A stretch of DNA of 64,000 nt. It comes from JACDAN01 sp963801855. Its GTDB lineage: Bacteria > Actinomycetota > Thermoleophilia > Gaiellales > Gaiellaceae. The notes beneath the pieces were generated by a model. The model was not told the origin of the DNA, ran no database searches, and saw nothing but the letters and a program-made list of their open reading frames with translations. Below, piece after piece: positions 44,099-53,288 of this stretch. A program made the position numbers and the translations under genes. The stretch lies in the NCBI GenBank assembly GCA_963801855.1, contig CAWDGK010000002.1:806001-870000 (forward strand), given 5' to 3'. How positions within the stretch are numbered: the stretch's first letter is position 1; every line of letters begins with the position of its first letter.

Positions 44099-44436
44099 CC
44101 GGGCGGACTCTCCCCGCGGTAGTGGCCCTTCCCGGGCCACGGGGCCAGGAGCAGCAGGATTCTCGCGCCTTCGCGGCTCGAGAGGCCATGGCGCTCGTTC
44201 GGCTCGAAGCGGAACATGGTTCCGGCGGCGGCGTCGACCTTCTCGCCGCCCGACTCGACCTCGACTTGGCCTGCCACGACGACGACGTACGCGTTCTCGT
44301 GCACCTGGTGATCGCCGAGCTTCTGGCCGGCGTTGAGGGCGATCATCACCGCCCTCGCGTCCTCCGTCGAGTGGAGGACGATGGGGCTCCGGCTCCCTTC
44401 GGGCATCTCCAGCTCCATGAGGTTCCAGCTCTCCAC
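44095..44436 (-). CDS. Single-domain cupin protein
   Basis: 113 residues forming one cupin beta-barrel. Motif 1 is LGDHQVHENAYVVVVAGQVEVES, and motif 2 contains GTMFRFEPNERHGL, giving His and Glu residues at the usual metal-binding places. The function is unknown: such proteins may be enzymes or small-molecule sensors. The GTG at 44436 has a TAGGAT -10 box (44449-44444) 7 nt upstream. It is divergent from the metallo-hydrolase gene. Confidence 0.83.
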   Translation of the reverse strand: MESWNLMELEMPEGSRSPIVLHSTEDARAVMIALNAGQKLGDHQVHENAYVVVVAGQVEVESGGEKVDAAAGTMFRFEPNERHGLSSREGARILLLLAPWPGKGHYRGESPPG

Positions 44437-44491
44437 GGCGGCGATCCTACCCCGCTTCAGGACCCCCGAACCCCGTGGTTAGACTCGCCCG

Positions 44492-45106
44492 ATGCCTCTC
44501 GCGGTCGACACCTACGCCCTCGGACCGACGCAGACCAACTGTTACCTCGTGCACGTCGACGACGACGCCACGGAAGCCGTCGTGGTCGATCCGGGCTTCG
44601 AGATCGAGCGTCCCGACATTCCTGTCGCGGCGATTCTCGTCACCCACTGCCACTGGGATCACCTGGGGGGCATTGCCACCCTCGCGGAGGCCACGGGCGC
44701 ACCCGTCTACATGGCCGATCGTGAGGCGCCGGTGCTCGAAGATCCACAATCCTTCTTCCCCGGCCAGCCGATTCGTCCGTACAGCCCCGATGTCCGCCTC
44801 GACGGCGACGAGACACTCGAGCTCGCCGGGATCGCGTTCCAGGTCGTGGAAGTGCCCGGTCACTCCCCCGGGCACATCGCGTTTGCGGCCGACGGCGCGA
44901 TCTTCTCGGGCGACGTCCTTTTCGCGGGCAGCGTGGGCCGCACCGATCTCCCGTTCGCGGACTGGGACACGCTCGTCGAATCGATCCGCGTCCTGTTCGA
45001 GCGCTTTCCGCCAGACACCGTCGTCTATCCCGGGCATGGCCCTCCGACGACCCTCGGCGTCGAACAGGCGCGAAATCCCTTCCTCGCGGAGCTTCGCGCC
45101 TCTTGA
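44492..45106 (+). CDS. Metallo-beta-lactamase-fold hydrolase (glyoxalase II-like)
   Basis: 204 residues with the zinc motif THCHWDHLGG near residue 52, VEVPGHSPGHIAF, FSGDVLFAGSVGRTDLPF and YPGHGPPTTLG, all typical of the small glyoxalase II-like branch. The true substrate is unknown. It is probably a thioester or related hydrolase in the cytoplasm. TAGACT (44480-44485) lies 6 nt before the ATG. The stop overlaps the hisS TTG start (TTGA), so it is co-transcribed with hisS and aspS, an arrangement seen in many bacteria. Confidence 0.92.
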   Translation: MPLAVDTYALGPTQTNCYLVHVDDDATEAVVVDPGFEIERPDIPVAAILVTHCHWDHLGGIATLAEATGAPVYMADREAPVLEDPQSFFPGQPIRPYSPDVRLDGDETLELAGIAFQVVEVPGHSPGHIAFAADGAIFSGDVLFAGSVGRTDLPFADWDTLVESIRVLFERFPPDTVVYPGHGPPTTLGVEQARNPFLAELRAS

Positions 45107-46296
45107 CGTTCGAGGCGCCGAGAGGAACGCACGACATCCTCCCGTCCGATCAGCCGCTCTGGAGCCGGGTGATCGAGGAGGCCGAGCGGCTGTGCGCCCT
45201 CTACGGCTACCGCAAGATCCAGACTCCAGGCTTCGAGGAGACCGAGCTCTTCATCCGGACCTCCGGAGTGGGATCCGACGTTGTGCAGAAGGAGACCTAC
45301 ACGTTCGACGACCGGGGCGGGCGGTCGCTTTCTCTTCGCCCGGAGGCAACGGCGCCGATCTGCCGTGCCTACCTCCAGCACGGCATGCACCGCGAGCCGC
45401 AGCCGGTCAAGCTCTACACGGTCGGCCCCATGTGGAGGTACGACCGGCCTCAGAAGGGCCGGTATCGCGAGCACTGGCAGCTCTCCGTCGAGGCGATCGG
45501 CTCCGACGACCCAGCGGTGGACGCCGAGTTGCTGCAGTTCTACGACGAGCTCCTCCGTCGCCTCGGCGTGAACGATTACGTGCTCTACCTGAACTCGATC
45601 GGCGACTCGAACTGCCGGCCCGCGTACGTGGAACGCCTCGAAGCCTGGCTCGACCAGCACGACTCCGAGCTGGACGAGGAGACGAGGACGAAGCGGCGCA
45701 CAACGCCTCTCCGTGTCTTCGACGTCAAGAGCGAGCAGATGCAGGCGTTGCTCGCCGCAGCGCCCAAGATCGGCGAGAGCCTCTGCGACGAGTGCCGCGC
45801 GCATTTCGAGGACGTGCGCGCCTACCTCGACGCCGCTGGAGTCGCATACGAGCTGCGTCCGACCCTCGTGCGAGGTCTCGACTACTACACGCGCACCACG
45901 TTCGAGTTCGTCGACGACGCGATCGGTGCCCAGGACACGATCTGCGGCGGCGGCCGCTACGACGGGCTGATCGAGGCGATCGGAGGACAGCCGACGCCTG
46001 GGATCGGCTTCGGAGCGGGCATCGAGCGCTTGCTCCTCTCTCTCGGCGAAACCGACGAGCCGGAGCCTGCGATCGACGTCTTCTTCGTCGCAGAAGAAGG
46101 TGCCGATCGTGTCGCGATCGCCGGCGTGCTCGCGGAGCTGCGCCGGCGCGGCATCAGCGCGGACATGGACTACGCGGGGCGCTCGGCGAAGGGGCAACGG
46201 ACTCAGGCCGGACGGCTGAACGCCAGGCGCGTCGAGGTCGTCGAGCCGGGAACGACGCCTGATGTCGACGCAATCACGAAGGAGCTCGGCGAATGA
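45103..46296 (+). CDS. hisS: Histidyl-tRNA synthetase
   Basis: Class II aminoacyl-tRNA synthetase. It has 397 residues. Motif 1 lies around the N-terminal PRGTHDILP region, motif 2 is MWRYDRPQKGRYREHWQ, the histidine-specific segment is RGLDYYTRTTFEF, and motif 3 is PGIGFGAGIERLLL. A short anticodon-binding domain ends the protein. The TTG start overlaps the upstream gene and the stop overlaps aspS (ATGA). Confidence 0.96.
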   Translation: MTFEAPRGTHDILPSDQPLWSRVIEEAERLCALYGYRKIQTPGFEETELFIRTSGVGSDVVQKETYTFDDRGGRSLSLRPEATAPICRAYLQHGMHREPQPVKLYTVGPMWRYDRPQKGRYREHWQLSVEAIGSDDPAVDAELLQFYDELLRRLGVNDYVLYLNSIGDSNCRPAYVERLEAWLDQHDSELDEETRTKRRTTPLRVFDVKSEQMQALLAAAPKIGESLCDECRAHFEDVRAYLDAAGVAYELRPTLVRGLDYYTRTTFEFVDDAIGAQDTICGGGRYDGLIEAIGGQPTPGIGFGAGIERLLLSLGETDEPEPAIDVFFVAEEGADRVAIAGVLAELRRRGISADMDYAGRSAKGQRTQAGRLNARRVEVVEPGTTPDVDAITKELGE

Positions 46297-48035
46297 GCTG
46301 GCGAGACGCTCTTGCAGGCGAGCTCCGCAAAGACGCCGTGGGCACAACCGTCACGCTCGCGGGCTGGGCGGCGCGCCGACGTGACCACGGTGGCCTGATC
46401 TTCGTCGACCTCCGCGACCACACGGGACTGGGACAGCTCGTTATCAACCCCGAACGGAGCCCGGAGGCGGCGAAGACCGCGCACGAGATTCGCAACGAGT
46501 TCGTCCTCCGCGTGACCGGCGAGATCGTCGCGCGCTCGCCGGAGGCCGTGAACCCGAACCTCCCGACCGGCGAGGTCGAGGTGCAGGTGGACGAGCTGGA
46601 AATCGTCTCCCGGTCGACTCCGCTGCCCTTCCAGCTCGACGAGGAAGGCGTGGACGAGACGCTCCGCCTTCGCTACCGCTGGCTCGACATGCGCCGCGAC
46701 GCGATGCAGCGAAACCTCCGCCTCTCGCACACGGTCGTCGGCTCGATCAGGCGCACGATGGACGAGCTCGGCTTCGTCGACGTCTGGACGCCGAGCATGA
46801 CGAAGGGGACGCCCGAAGGCGCGCGGGACTTCCTGGTGCCGGTGCGCCTTCAGCCCGGGCGGTTCTTCGCACTCGCTCAGTCCCCGCAGATCTTCAAGCA
46901 GCTCTGCGTGATCGGCGGGCTCGACCGCTACTACCAGATCGCCACCTGCTGGCGCGACGAGGATCTCAGGGCCGACCGTCAGTTCGAGTTCCGCCAGCTC
47001 GACCTCGAGCTCGCGTTCGTCGAACGCGAAGGCGTGCTCGACGTCCTCGAGCAGGCGGTCGTCGGCGCCTTCGCCGCCGTGGGGCGAGAGGCTCCGGCCC
47101 GACCCTTCCCGCGCATGAGCTTCCGCGAGGCGCTGGAGCGCTACGGGACGGACAAGCCGGACCTCCGCTTCGGGCTCGAGATCCAGGACGCAACGGAGCT
47201 GACCCGCGGCTCCGAGTTCGGCGTGTTCGCAAATGCGCCGGTGGTTCGGTACCTCGTGGCGCCGCGGGCGTTCTCGCGCGCCGAGCTCGGCCGCCTCGAA
47301 GAGATCGCGAAGGAGTGGGGAGCCAAAGGGCTTGCGTACCTCGTCAACGAGGACGGCGAGGTGCGCTCGCCGATCGCGAAGTTCCTCTCCGAGCAAGAGC
47401 TCGAAGCGCTCCGTTCAGAGCCTGGGACGACGTTGCTCTTCGCCGCCGGCGATCAGACGACCGTCGAGCGCGTCCTCGGCGGCCTCCGGATCCACCTGGG
47501 ACGCGAGCTCGACCTCGCGCGCGACGAGGAGAATTTCAGCTGGGTGATCGACTTTCCGCTGTTCCAGCGGGACGAGGACACGGGCCGGTGGACGTTCATG
47601 CATCACCCGTTCACCTCACCGATCGTCGGCGACGACCAGCTCGTGGAACAGGATCCAGGGGCCGCGCTCAGCCAGCACTACGACCTGATCTGGAACGGGT
47701 GGGAGCTCGGCTCGGGCTCGATCCGGATCCACGATCCCGAGGTGCAGCGCGGGGTCTTCCGGACGATGGGGATCGACGAGGAGGAGGCGGTGGAGAAATT
47801 CGGCTTCCTCCTCGAGGCGCTCGCGATGGGCGCACCGCCGCATGGCGGCTTCGCCATGGGAATCGACCGGTTCGTCGCTCTCATGGCCGGCGAGCCGAAC
47901 ATTCGCGAGGTGACCGCTTTCCCCAAGGTTGCGAGCGGCTCCGACCCGCTCACGGGCGCCCCGACGCCGATGCCCGACGAGGTGCTTCAGCCGCTCGGAA
48001 TCCGAACGCGCGAGCCCCACGCTAAACCGCAGTAG
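46293..48035 (+). CDS. aspS: Aspartyl-tRNA synthetase (bacterial type)
   Basis: 580 residues with an N-terminal OB-fold anticodon domain (VTLAGWAARRRDHGGLIFVD), class II motifs including FLVPVRLQPGRFFALAQSPQ and TCWRDEDLRADRQFEFRQLD, the bacterial GAD insertion domain, and motif 3 in GGFAMGIDRFVALMAG. Whether it is discriminating or also charges tRNA-Asn cannot be decided from this window, because no gatCAB or asnS is visible. The ATG overlaps the hisS stop by 4 nt. Confidence 0.96.
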   Translation: MSWRDALAGELRKDAVGTTVTLAGWAARRRDHGGLIFVDLRDHTGLGQLVINPERSPEAAKTAHEIRNEFVLRVTGEIVARSPEAVNPNLPTGEVEVQVDELEIVSRSTPLPFQLDEEGVDETLRLRYRWLDMRRDAMQRNLRLSHTVVGSIRRTMDELGFVDVWTPSMTKGTPEGARDFLVPVRLQPGRFFALAQSPQIFKQLCVIGGLDRYYQIATCWRDEDLRADRQFEFRQLDLELAFVEREGVLDVLEQAVVGAFAAVGREAPARPFPRMSFREALERYGTDKPDLRFGLEIQDATELTRGSEFGVFANAPVVRYLVAPRAFSRAELGRLEEIAKEWGAKGLAYLVNEDGEVRSPIAKFLSEQELEALRSEPGTTLLFAAGDQTTVERVLGGLRIHLGRELDLARDEENFSWVIDFPLFQRDEDTGRWTFMHHPFTSPIVGDDQLVEQDPGAALSQHYDLIWNGWELGSGSIRIHDPEVQRGVFRTMGIDEEEAVEKFGFLLEALAMGAPPHGGFAMGIDRFVALMAGEPNIREVTAFPKVASGSDPLTGAPTPMPDEVLQPLGIRTREPHAKPQ

Positions 48036-48097
48036 GTATTTCGCCGATCCTGTCGGCATACTGAAGGCAACTCCGGTCGACCCTCGAAAGGATCAGC

Positions 48098-48946
48098 ATG
48101 GCCTCCGAAGAGCGCGCACAGTCCGCGATGACCTCGCTTCCACGCGTGGAGGACCTGCCGGTCGCGGACCAGGGCTACGACCCTGATCGTGTCCGCGACG
48201 CCTTCGATTCGTACCGCCGGCACGTCGTTCAGCTCCAGGCCCAGCTTCGCGTCCTGCAGGCGGCAGGCCAGAGCTCGCAGGTCGAGCCGACGGGCCACGC
48301 CATTCGGATGGATGCGCTCCACCTCATCCGTGAGGCGGCGGAGTTCGCGGACGTCCTCGAGAACGACGCTCAGCGCGCGTCGGCCGCGCAGCTCGGCAAG
48401 ACCGAGCAGGAAGTCCGCAGGCGCCAGTCGGAGCTCACGCGCCGCGAGACCGAGATCGACCGTTTTCGCCAGGAGAGCGAGCGGCAGCGCGCGGAGATCG
48501 TCAACGCGGCGCGAACCGAAGCGCGCCAGCTCCTCGCCGATGCGAACCGCCAGGCCACTCAGGAGCTTCGCGAGGCCGAGGCCCGCGGCACGAAACTGCT
48601 CGAGCAGTCGCGCCACCAGGCAACGGAACTGACGAACTCCGCCAGGGCAGAGGTCGAGCAGACCCTCGAGTGGGCGCGTGCGCAGGCGACCGCGATCATG
48701 GCCCGTGCGCAACAAGGCGCCGAGCAGTTCCTGTCCGCCGCCGGGCTCGGAGACGATGCGATCTCCGGCGTCTCGGAAGCGATCATGCGTGCCGCACAGG
48801 TCGAGATGGAGGCAACGCCTCCGGCCGATCTCTCGACACGTCCGCAGGCGGTGGCTGCCGCTCCCGAGCCCGAAGCGGCCGAGTCCGAGGCTGCCGACGA
48901 GCCGGCGGAGCAGGACGAGCCCGAAGACAGCCCCAAGCCGCAGTAG
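48098..48946 (+). CDS. Coiled-coil protein with DivIVA-like organisation
   Basis: 282 residues. An N-terminal segment (GYDPDRVRDAFDSYRRHVVQL) is followed by long heptad-rich helices between about residues 85 and 215, with many Arg, Glu, Gln and Ala. The tail is acidic and rich in Pro, Ala and Glu. The layout resembles DivIVA/Wag31-type polar or septal scaffolds, but the conserved membrane-binding N-terminus is not clearly present, so this is a structural analogy. GAAAGGATC before the ATG is a reasonable ribosome binding site. It heads a run of envelope-like genes. Confidence 0.65.
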   Translation: MASEERAQSAMTSLPRVEDLPVADQGYDPDRVRDAFDSYRRHVVQLQAQLRVLQAAGQSSQVEPTGHAIRMDALHLIREAAEFADVLENDAQRASAAQLGKTEQEVRRRQSELTRRETEIDRFRQESERQRAEIVNAARTEARQLLADANRQATQELREAEARGTKLLEQSRHQATELTNSARAEVEQTLEWARAQATAIMARAQQGAEQFLSAAGLGDDAISGVSEAIMRAAQVEMEATPPADLSTRPQAVAAAPEPEAAESEAADEPAEQDEPEDSPKPQ

Positions 48947-48958
48947 CCTGTCTCCACT

Positions 48959-49261
48959 GTGCAGGGAGGACTTGGGCCTCGGTTCGCGCTCGAAGCCGGC
49001 TTCCTGATCGCGGTTGCGATCGCGGCCGGTGTGGCGGAGCTCAGCGCGACTGCGATCGTCGTGATCATGGCGGTCGCCTGGCTGCTCGTCTGCCTGTTCG
49101 AGCTGGCCGTCTGGGCGGAGGGCCCGAGGTTTCCGACGTTCGTCCGTGAACGGGTGATCGTGGAAGAGGAGCCTGTCGCCGTCGTCGAGCCGGACGAGGC
49201 CACCGATCCAGAGCCCATCGCGGCGGTAGCGCAGGCGAGGCACGGCGGAGAGGAGCGGTAG
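48959..49261 (+). CDS. Small two-helix membrane protein A (paralog of the next gene)
   Basis: 100 residues. Two hydrophobic segments (about 10-27 and 31-49) with a very short loop are followed by an acidic cytoplasmic-type tail rich in Glu and Pro. The segment RFALEAGFLIAVAIAAGVAE is clearly related to RFALEAAFLILVALGAGLAR in the next gene, so the two arose by tandem duplication. The TAG of the preceding stop codon forms the start of its -10 box TAGCCT (48944-48949), 9 nt before the GTG. The function is unknown. Confidence 0.7.
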   Translation: MQGGLGPRFALEAGFLIAVAIAAGVAELSATAIVVIMAVAWLLVCLFELAVWAEGPRFPTFVRERVIVEEEPVAVVEPDEATDPEPIAAVAQARHGGEER

Positions 49262-49272
49262 ACCTGCAGGGC

Positions 49273-50093
<821 letters not shown>

Positions 50094-50097
<4 letters not shown>

Positions 50098-50519
50098 GCC
50101 CTGCACTCGCGCAACGTGCGCTCTTGCTCGCGGCGGTGACGCTGCTCGGTGGGGTGATCGCGCTCAGCCTCGCCGACCGACTGGATGGGGCCGGCGACTC
50201 CCGGAACCTCCCCGAGGCGGTCGGCCCTCCCGGCGGCGGCTGGTACGAGGCGTTCGCCGGGCGTGAGAGCAGCCGTTTGTACGGACGCCCGACCGCGTGT
50301 GGCCACATCGTCGAGCGATCCACGATGGGCTTCGCCCACCCGGTCCTTCCGTGCGGCGCGAAGATCTATCTCGGCCACGGGCAGAAGGAAGTCCTCACGC
50401 AGGTCGTCGCGCGAGGGCCCACGCCGGCCGGCGTTCAGTTCGGGTTGACCGAAGCACTGGCTCGCGAGCTCGGGATCACGCGCCGAGACCGGATTCGCTG
50501 GCGCTTTGCGCGTCCGTGA
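50094..50519 (+). CDS. RlpA-like double-psi beta-barrel protein, membrane-anchored or secreted
   Basis: 141 residues. A hydrophobic N-terminal segment (ALLLAAVTLLGGVIALSLA) acts as signal or anchor. The rest matches the RlpA-like barrel: GRPTACGHIVERSTMGFAHP and VLPCGAKIYLGHGQKEVL, then a weakly conserved Asp-poor end. RlpA proteins bind or cut naked peptidoglycan glycan strands. Whether this one is catalytic is open, because the usual catalytic Asp in the family's later segment is not obvious. The GTG start overlaps the preceding gene by 4 nt. It is probably part of an envelope operon with the three preceding genes. Confidence 0.75.
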
Positions 50520-50593
50520 TCCGATCGGCTCGAGAGCGTCTACAGTGAGACGGCTCGACTCTGTACGTGGCTCTGCGCATAAACGTGAACCAA

Positions 50594-50750
50594 TAGACAC
50601 GTCAAGGGAGTTTGAGTCCGGATCGGCCCTCAGAAGCTGAGCCGGCTCGGCACCCACCTGGCAGAGCCAGGTTCGCAACTGTGTAGGGCTTCATCGGCAG
50701 AGTGGGGCACTAAGCGTGTACTGACAGGGCTCGCCGAGGCGGGCCCTTTC
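50594..50750 (+). ncRNA. Candidate structured ncRNA with its own terminator
   Basis: The 254-bp gap between the RlpA-like gene and mnmA holds a foldable region. A closing stem TAGACACG (50594-50601) pairs with CGTGTaCTG (50715-50723). Inside are GCaCCCAC with GTGGGGC, CCTGGC-AGA-GCCAGG, and a CGGC..TCAG-AAG-CTGA-GCCG hairpin. A terminator follows (stem AGGGCTCGCC/GGCGGGCCCT, 50726-50747, then TTTCTCC). mnmA has its own -10 box after the terminator, so the RNA is a separate unit. The position between aspS and alaS and the size would suit 6S RNA, but I cannot confirm that. Confidence 0.45.
50726..50750 (+). terminator. Intrinsic terminator before mnmA
   Basis: AGGGCTCGCC-GA-GGCGGGCCCT forms a 10-bp stem with one G-U pair (realistically 8 bp with a larger loop), followed by TTTCTCCTTCT. 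It lies 24 nt before the mnmA start and ends the candidate ncRNA. Confidence 0.65.
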
Positions 50751-50773
50751 TCCTTCTCGGGTACGGTGGCTCG

Positions 50774-52030
50774 GTGATCGAGGTCGTAGGAGATGCGTCC
50801 CGCGGCGACGAGTGGAGGCTTGTCCGGCTCTGCGTGGATCGCGACCGGATCGTCAGCGCCGACGCGGAAGGGCTCGACCGGCCGCTCGAGGGACTCACGC
50901 TTCTCGAAGCCGCTGCGGTGGGCGGAGACGAGCTCTCGGTTGATGCGCTGTCGAGCGCGATCGGGCCGATCTTCCGCGCGCGACCCGACCCGGACCGCGT
51001 GGCGGTTGCGATGAGCGGCGGCGTGGATAGTGCCGTTGCCCTCCTGCGCGCCGGTCCGAAGGCGGTCGGCGTCACCCTCCGGCTCTGGATCGACCCGGAG
51101 GGGCCGGACGTCGAGCGTGCCTGCTGCTCGCCGGAGGCGGTGGTGGCCGCACGCACCGCCTGTCATCGGCTGGGGATTCCGCACGTGACGATCGACGCGC
51201 GCAAGGAGTTCCTGCGGGCGATCGTCGAGCCGTTCGTCCGCGGCTACCGCAAGGGAGAGACCCCGAATCCCTGTATCCGCTGCAACGGCTTCTTCCGCTT
51301 CGGACGGCTCTTGCAGTTCGCGCGTCAGGCCGGCGCGACGCGGCTCGCGACCGGCCACTACGCACGGGTCGTGAGGCACCAGGACCGCCTGCTGCTCGCG
51401 CGCGGCGTGGACGCCAACAAGGATCAGTCCTACATGCTGGCCCGGCTCGATCCGCGGATCCTCGACCGCGTCTGGTTTCCGCTCGGCGGGCAGACGAAGC
51501 AGGAGACGCGCGCCGAGGCCGACCGCGCCGGGCTCGAGGCTGCCAGGCGTACGGAGAGCCAGGAAGCCTGCTTCCTCGGCGGCGACGACTACCGCACGTT
51601 CCTGGCGCGCCACGGTCTCGGGCAGGAGAGCGGCGAGATCGTCGACGAGGCGGGACAGGTCCTCGGAAACCACTCCGGGTTCTGGGGGTTCACGCCCGGC
51701 CAGCGGAAGGGCCTCGGCGTCTCCGCGGGCTCCCCGATGTACACGCTCCGCACCGCCCCCGCGCGCAACGCCGTCGTCGTCGGCCCCCGCGAGGCGCTGG
51801 CGCGGACCCGCGTTCGCGCGGAGGGCAGGTTGTTCGCCGATGCCGAGCGCGTCGACGTGAAGCTCCGCTATCGCTCCCCGGCGGTTTCAGGTCGGGTCGT
51901 GGCTCGTGCGCGGGGCTTCGAGGCGCTCCTGGACGAGCCGGCCTTCGGTGTGGCGGCCGGTCAGGCGGCCGTCCTCTACGACGGCGACGTGGTCGTCGGC
52001 GCCGGCCGTGTCGTCTCGACTGTGGCATGA
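50774..52030 (+). CDS. mnmA: tRNA 2-thiouridylase MnmA with an N-terminal IscU-like extension
   Basis: Thiolates U34 of tRNA-Glu, Gln and Lys. It has 418 residues. The first ~75 residues (VRLCVDRDRIVSADAEG, TLLEAAAVGGDELSVDAL) resemble a degenerate IscU/NifU-like domain that lacks the cluster-binding cysteines. The catalytic part has the PP-loop MSGGVDSAVAL, the Cys-containing TPNPCIRCNGFFRFGRL, ATGHYAR, and the second Cys in ESQEACFLGG, then a C-terminal barrel. TACGGT (50762-50767) lies 6 nt before the GTG, so its mRNA is leaderless and begins after the terminator. Confidence 0.92.
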   Translation: MIEVVGDASRGDEWRLVRLCVDRDRIVSADAEGLDRPLEGLTLLEAAAVGGDELSVDALSSAIGPIFRARPDPDRVAVAMSGGVDSAVALLRAGPKAVGVTLRLWIDPEGPDVERACCSPEAVVAARTACHRLGIPHVTIDARKEFLRAIVEPFVRGYRKGETPNPCIRCNGFFRFGRLLQFARQAGATRLATGHYARVVRHQDRLLLARGVDANKDQSYMLARLDPRILDRVWFPLGGQTKQETRAEADRAGLEAARRTESQEACFLGGDDYRTFLARHGLGQESGEIVDEAGQVLGNHSGFWGFTPGQRKGLGVSAGSPMYTLRTAPARNAVVVGPREALARTRVRAEGRLFADAERVDVKLRYRSPAVSGRVVARARGFEALLDEPAFGVAAGQAAVLYDGDVVVGAGRVVSTVA

Positions 52031-52072
52031 GCTCGTCGTGACAACTAACGTGCGACCGCCGTTCTGGGAGAG

Positions 52073-53224
52073 ATGGAGCCGCAGAGCCCTATGAGCACCG
52101 ACGAGATTCGCCTGACCATGCCACGCATCCGGCCGTTCTACGGTGTGGCTCACCTGGTCCTGGGCGGGGTGGCTGCACGGCTTGCAATCACGGTCGAGCA
52201 CCTGGAGGACCTGGAGCTCGCCCTCGACGGCCTGCTGGATCGGCAGGACGGCGGCTCCGACGTGACGCTGACGATCCGCGTCGAGGACAAGGGCCTCCAG
52301 GCGGAGGTCGGTCCCTTCGGCTCCGAGCTCCGCGCAGATCTCGAGGGTGAGCCCGACGATTCGTTGTCCCTCCGGCGGCTCCTCGACGCCGTCGTCGACG
52401 AGTACGACGTGGACGAGCGCGGCGACGGCGACGTGGATCCAGCTCCGCAAGCAGACCGCGAACAGCTCGTAGGCATGGCTGCCGACGACAAGATCCTGCT
52501 CCGCAAGTACCACGAGGACGGCGACCTCGCGGCTCGCGAGCAACTGATCGAGCGGTACATGTCGCTCGTGCGCTCGCTGGCGCGGCGCTACTCGTACCGC
52601 GGAGAGCAGCTGGACGACCTCGTCCAGATCGGGGCGATCGGCCTGATCAAGGCCATCGACCGCTTCGACGTCGATCGAGGTGTCGAGCTGACGACCTACG
52701 CCACGCCGAACATCATCGGCGAGATCAAGCGGCACTTCCGTGACAAGGGCTGGTCGGTTCGCGTTCCGCGCGGCCTGCAGGAGTTGAACGTGCAGGTCAC
52801 CAAGCTGATCGAGCAGCTGACGACGCAGCTCGGTCGCTCTCCGACGATTCCCGAGCTCGCCAAGGCCGCTGGTGTCGAGGAGGAGGCCGTGCTGGAGGCG
52901 CTCGAGAGCGGCCGCGCCTACACCTCGGTGTCACTTTCGACCGGCGGCGGCTCCGACGAGGACGGCGAGCTCGACCCGCTCGAGTCGCTCGGGACGATCG
53001 AGCACGAGTACGAGATCTCGGAGGATCGCGCCGTGCTCGCGCCGGGGTTCAAGGTCCTCGACCAGCGCGAGCGGAACATCCTCCACCTGCGATTCTTCAG
53101 CGGACTCACGCAGTCGCAGATCGCAGCGCAGATCGGGATCTCCCAGATGCACGTCTCCCGGTTGATCCGGCGCTCGCTGGAGAAGATCCGCGAAGAGATC
53201 GCCGAAGAGTCCGAGGTCGCGTAG
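52073..53224 (+). CDS. SigB/SigF-type sigma factor fused to an N-terminal RsbW-like domain
   Basis: 383 residues. From about residue 135 the protein is a group 3 sigma factor: region 2 (YMSLVRSLARRYSYRGEQLD, DLVQIGAIGLIKAIDRFD, then TYATPNIIGEIKRHFRDKGW), region 3 and a region 4 helix-turn-helix (LTQSQIAAQIGISQMHVSRL). The first ~115 residues (IRLTMPRIRPFYGVAHLVLG and on) have the pattern of a GHKL anti-sigma domain such as RsbW/SpoIIAB, but lack the Asn of the N box and the DxGxG ATP motifs. An Asp/Pro-rich linker joins the two. The start may be ATG 52073 or ATG 52091. Confidence 0.88.
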   Translation: MEPQSPMSTDEIRLTMPRIRPFYGVAHLVLGGVAARLAITVEHLEDLELALDGLLDRQDGGSDVTLTIRVEDKGLQAEVGPFGSELRADLEGEPDDSLSLRRLLDAVVDEYDVDERGDGDVDPAPQADREQLVGMAADDKILLRKYHEDGDLAAREQLIERYMSLVRSLARRYSYRGEQLDDLVQIGAIGLIKAIDRFDVDRGVELTTYATPNIIGEIKRHFRDKGWSVRVPRGLQELNVQVTKLIEQLTTQLGRSPTIPELAKAAGVEEEAVLEALESGRAYTSVSLSTGGGSDEDGELDPLESLGTIEHEYEISEDRAVLAPGFKVLDQRERNILHLRFFSGLTQSQIAAQIGISQMHVSRLIRRSLEKIREEIAEESEVA

Positions 53225-53288
53225 CCCTCGTTTCCGCGGCCCCGCCCCTCCGGCGGGCCAGACGAGACCCGCACCTACAATCGGCCCT

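Noticed and set aside
50594..50750. Firm assignment of the structured RNA as 6S, SRP RNA, RNase P RNA or tmRNA.
   Set aside because: No diagnostic conserved segment of SRP, RNase P or tmRNA is present, and the 6S idea rests only on size and neighbourhood.
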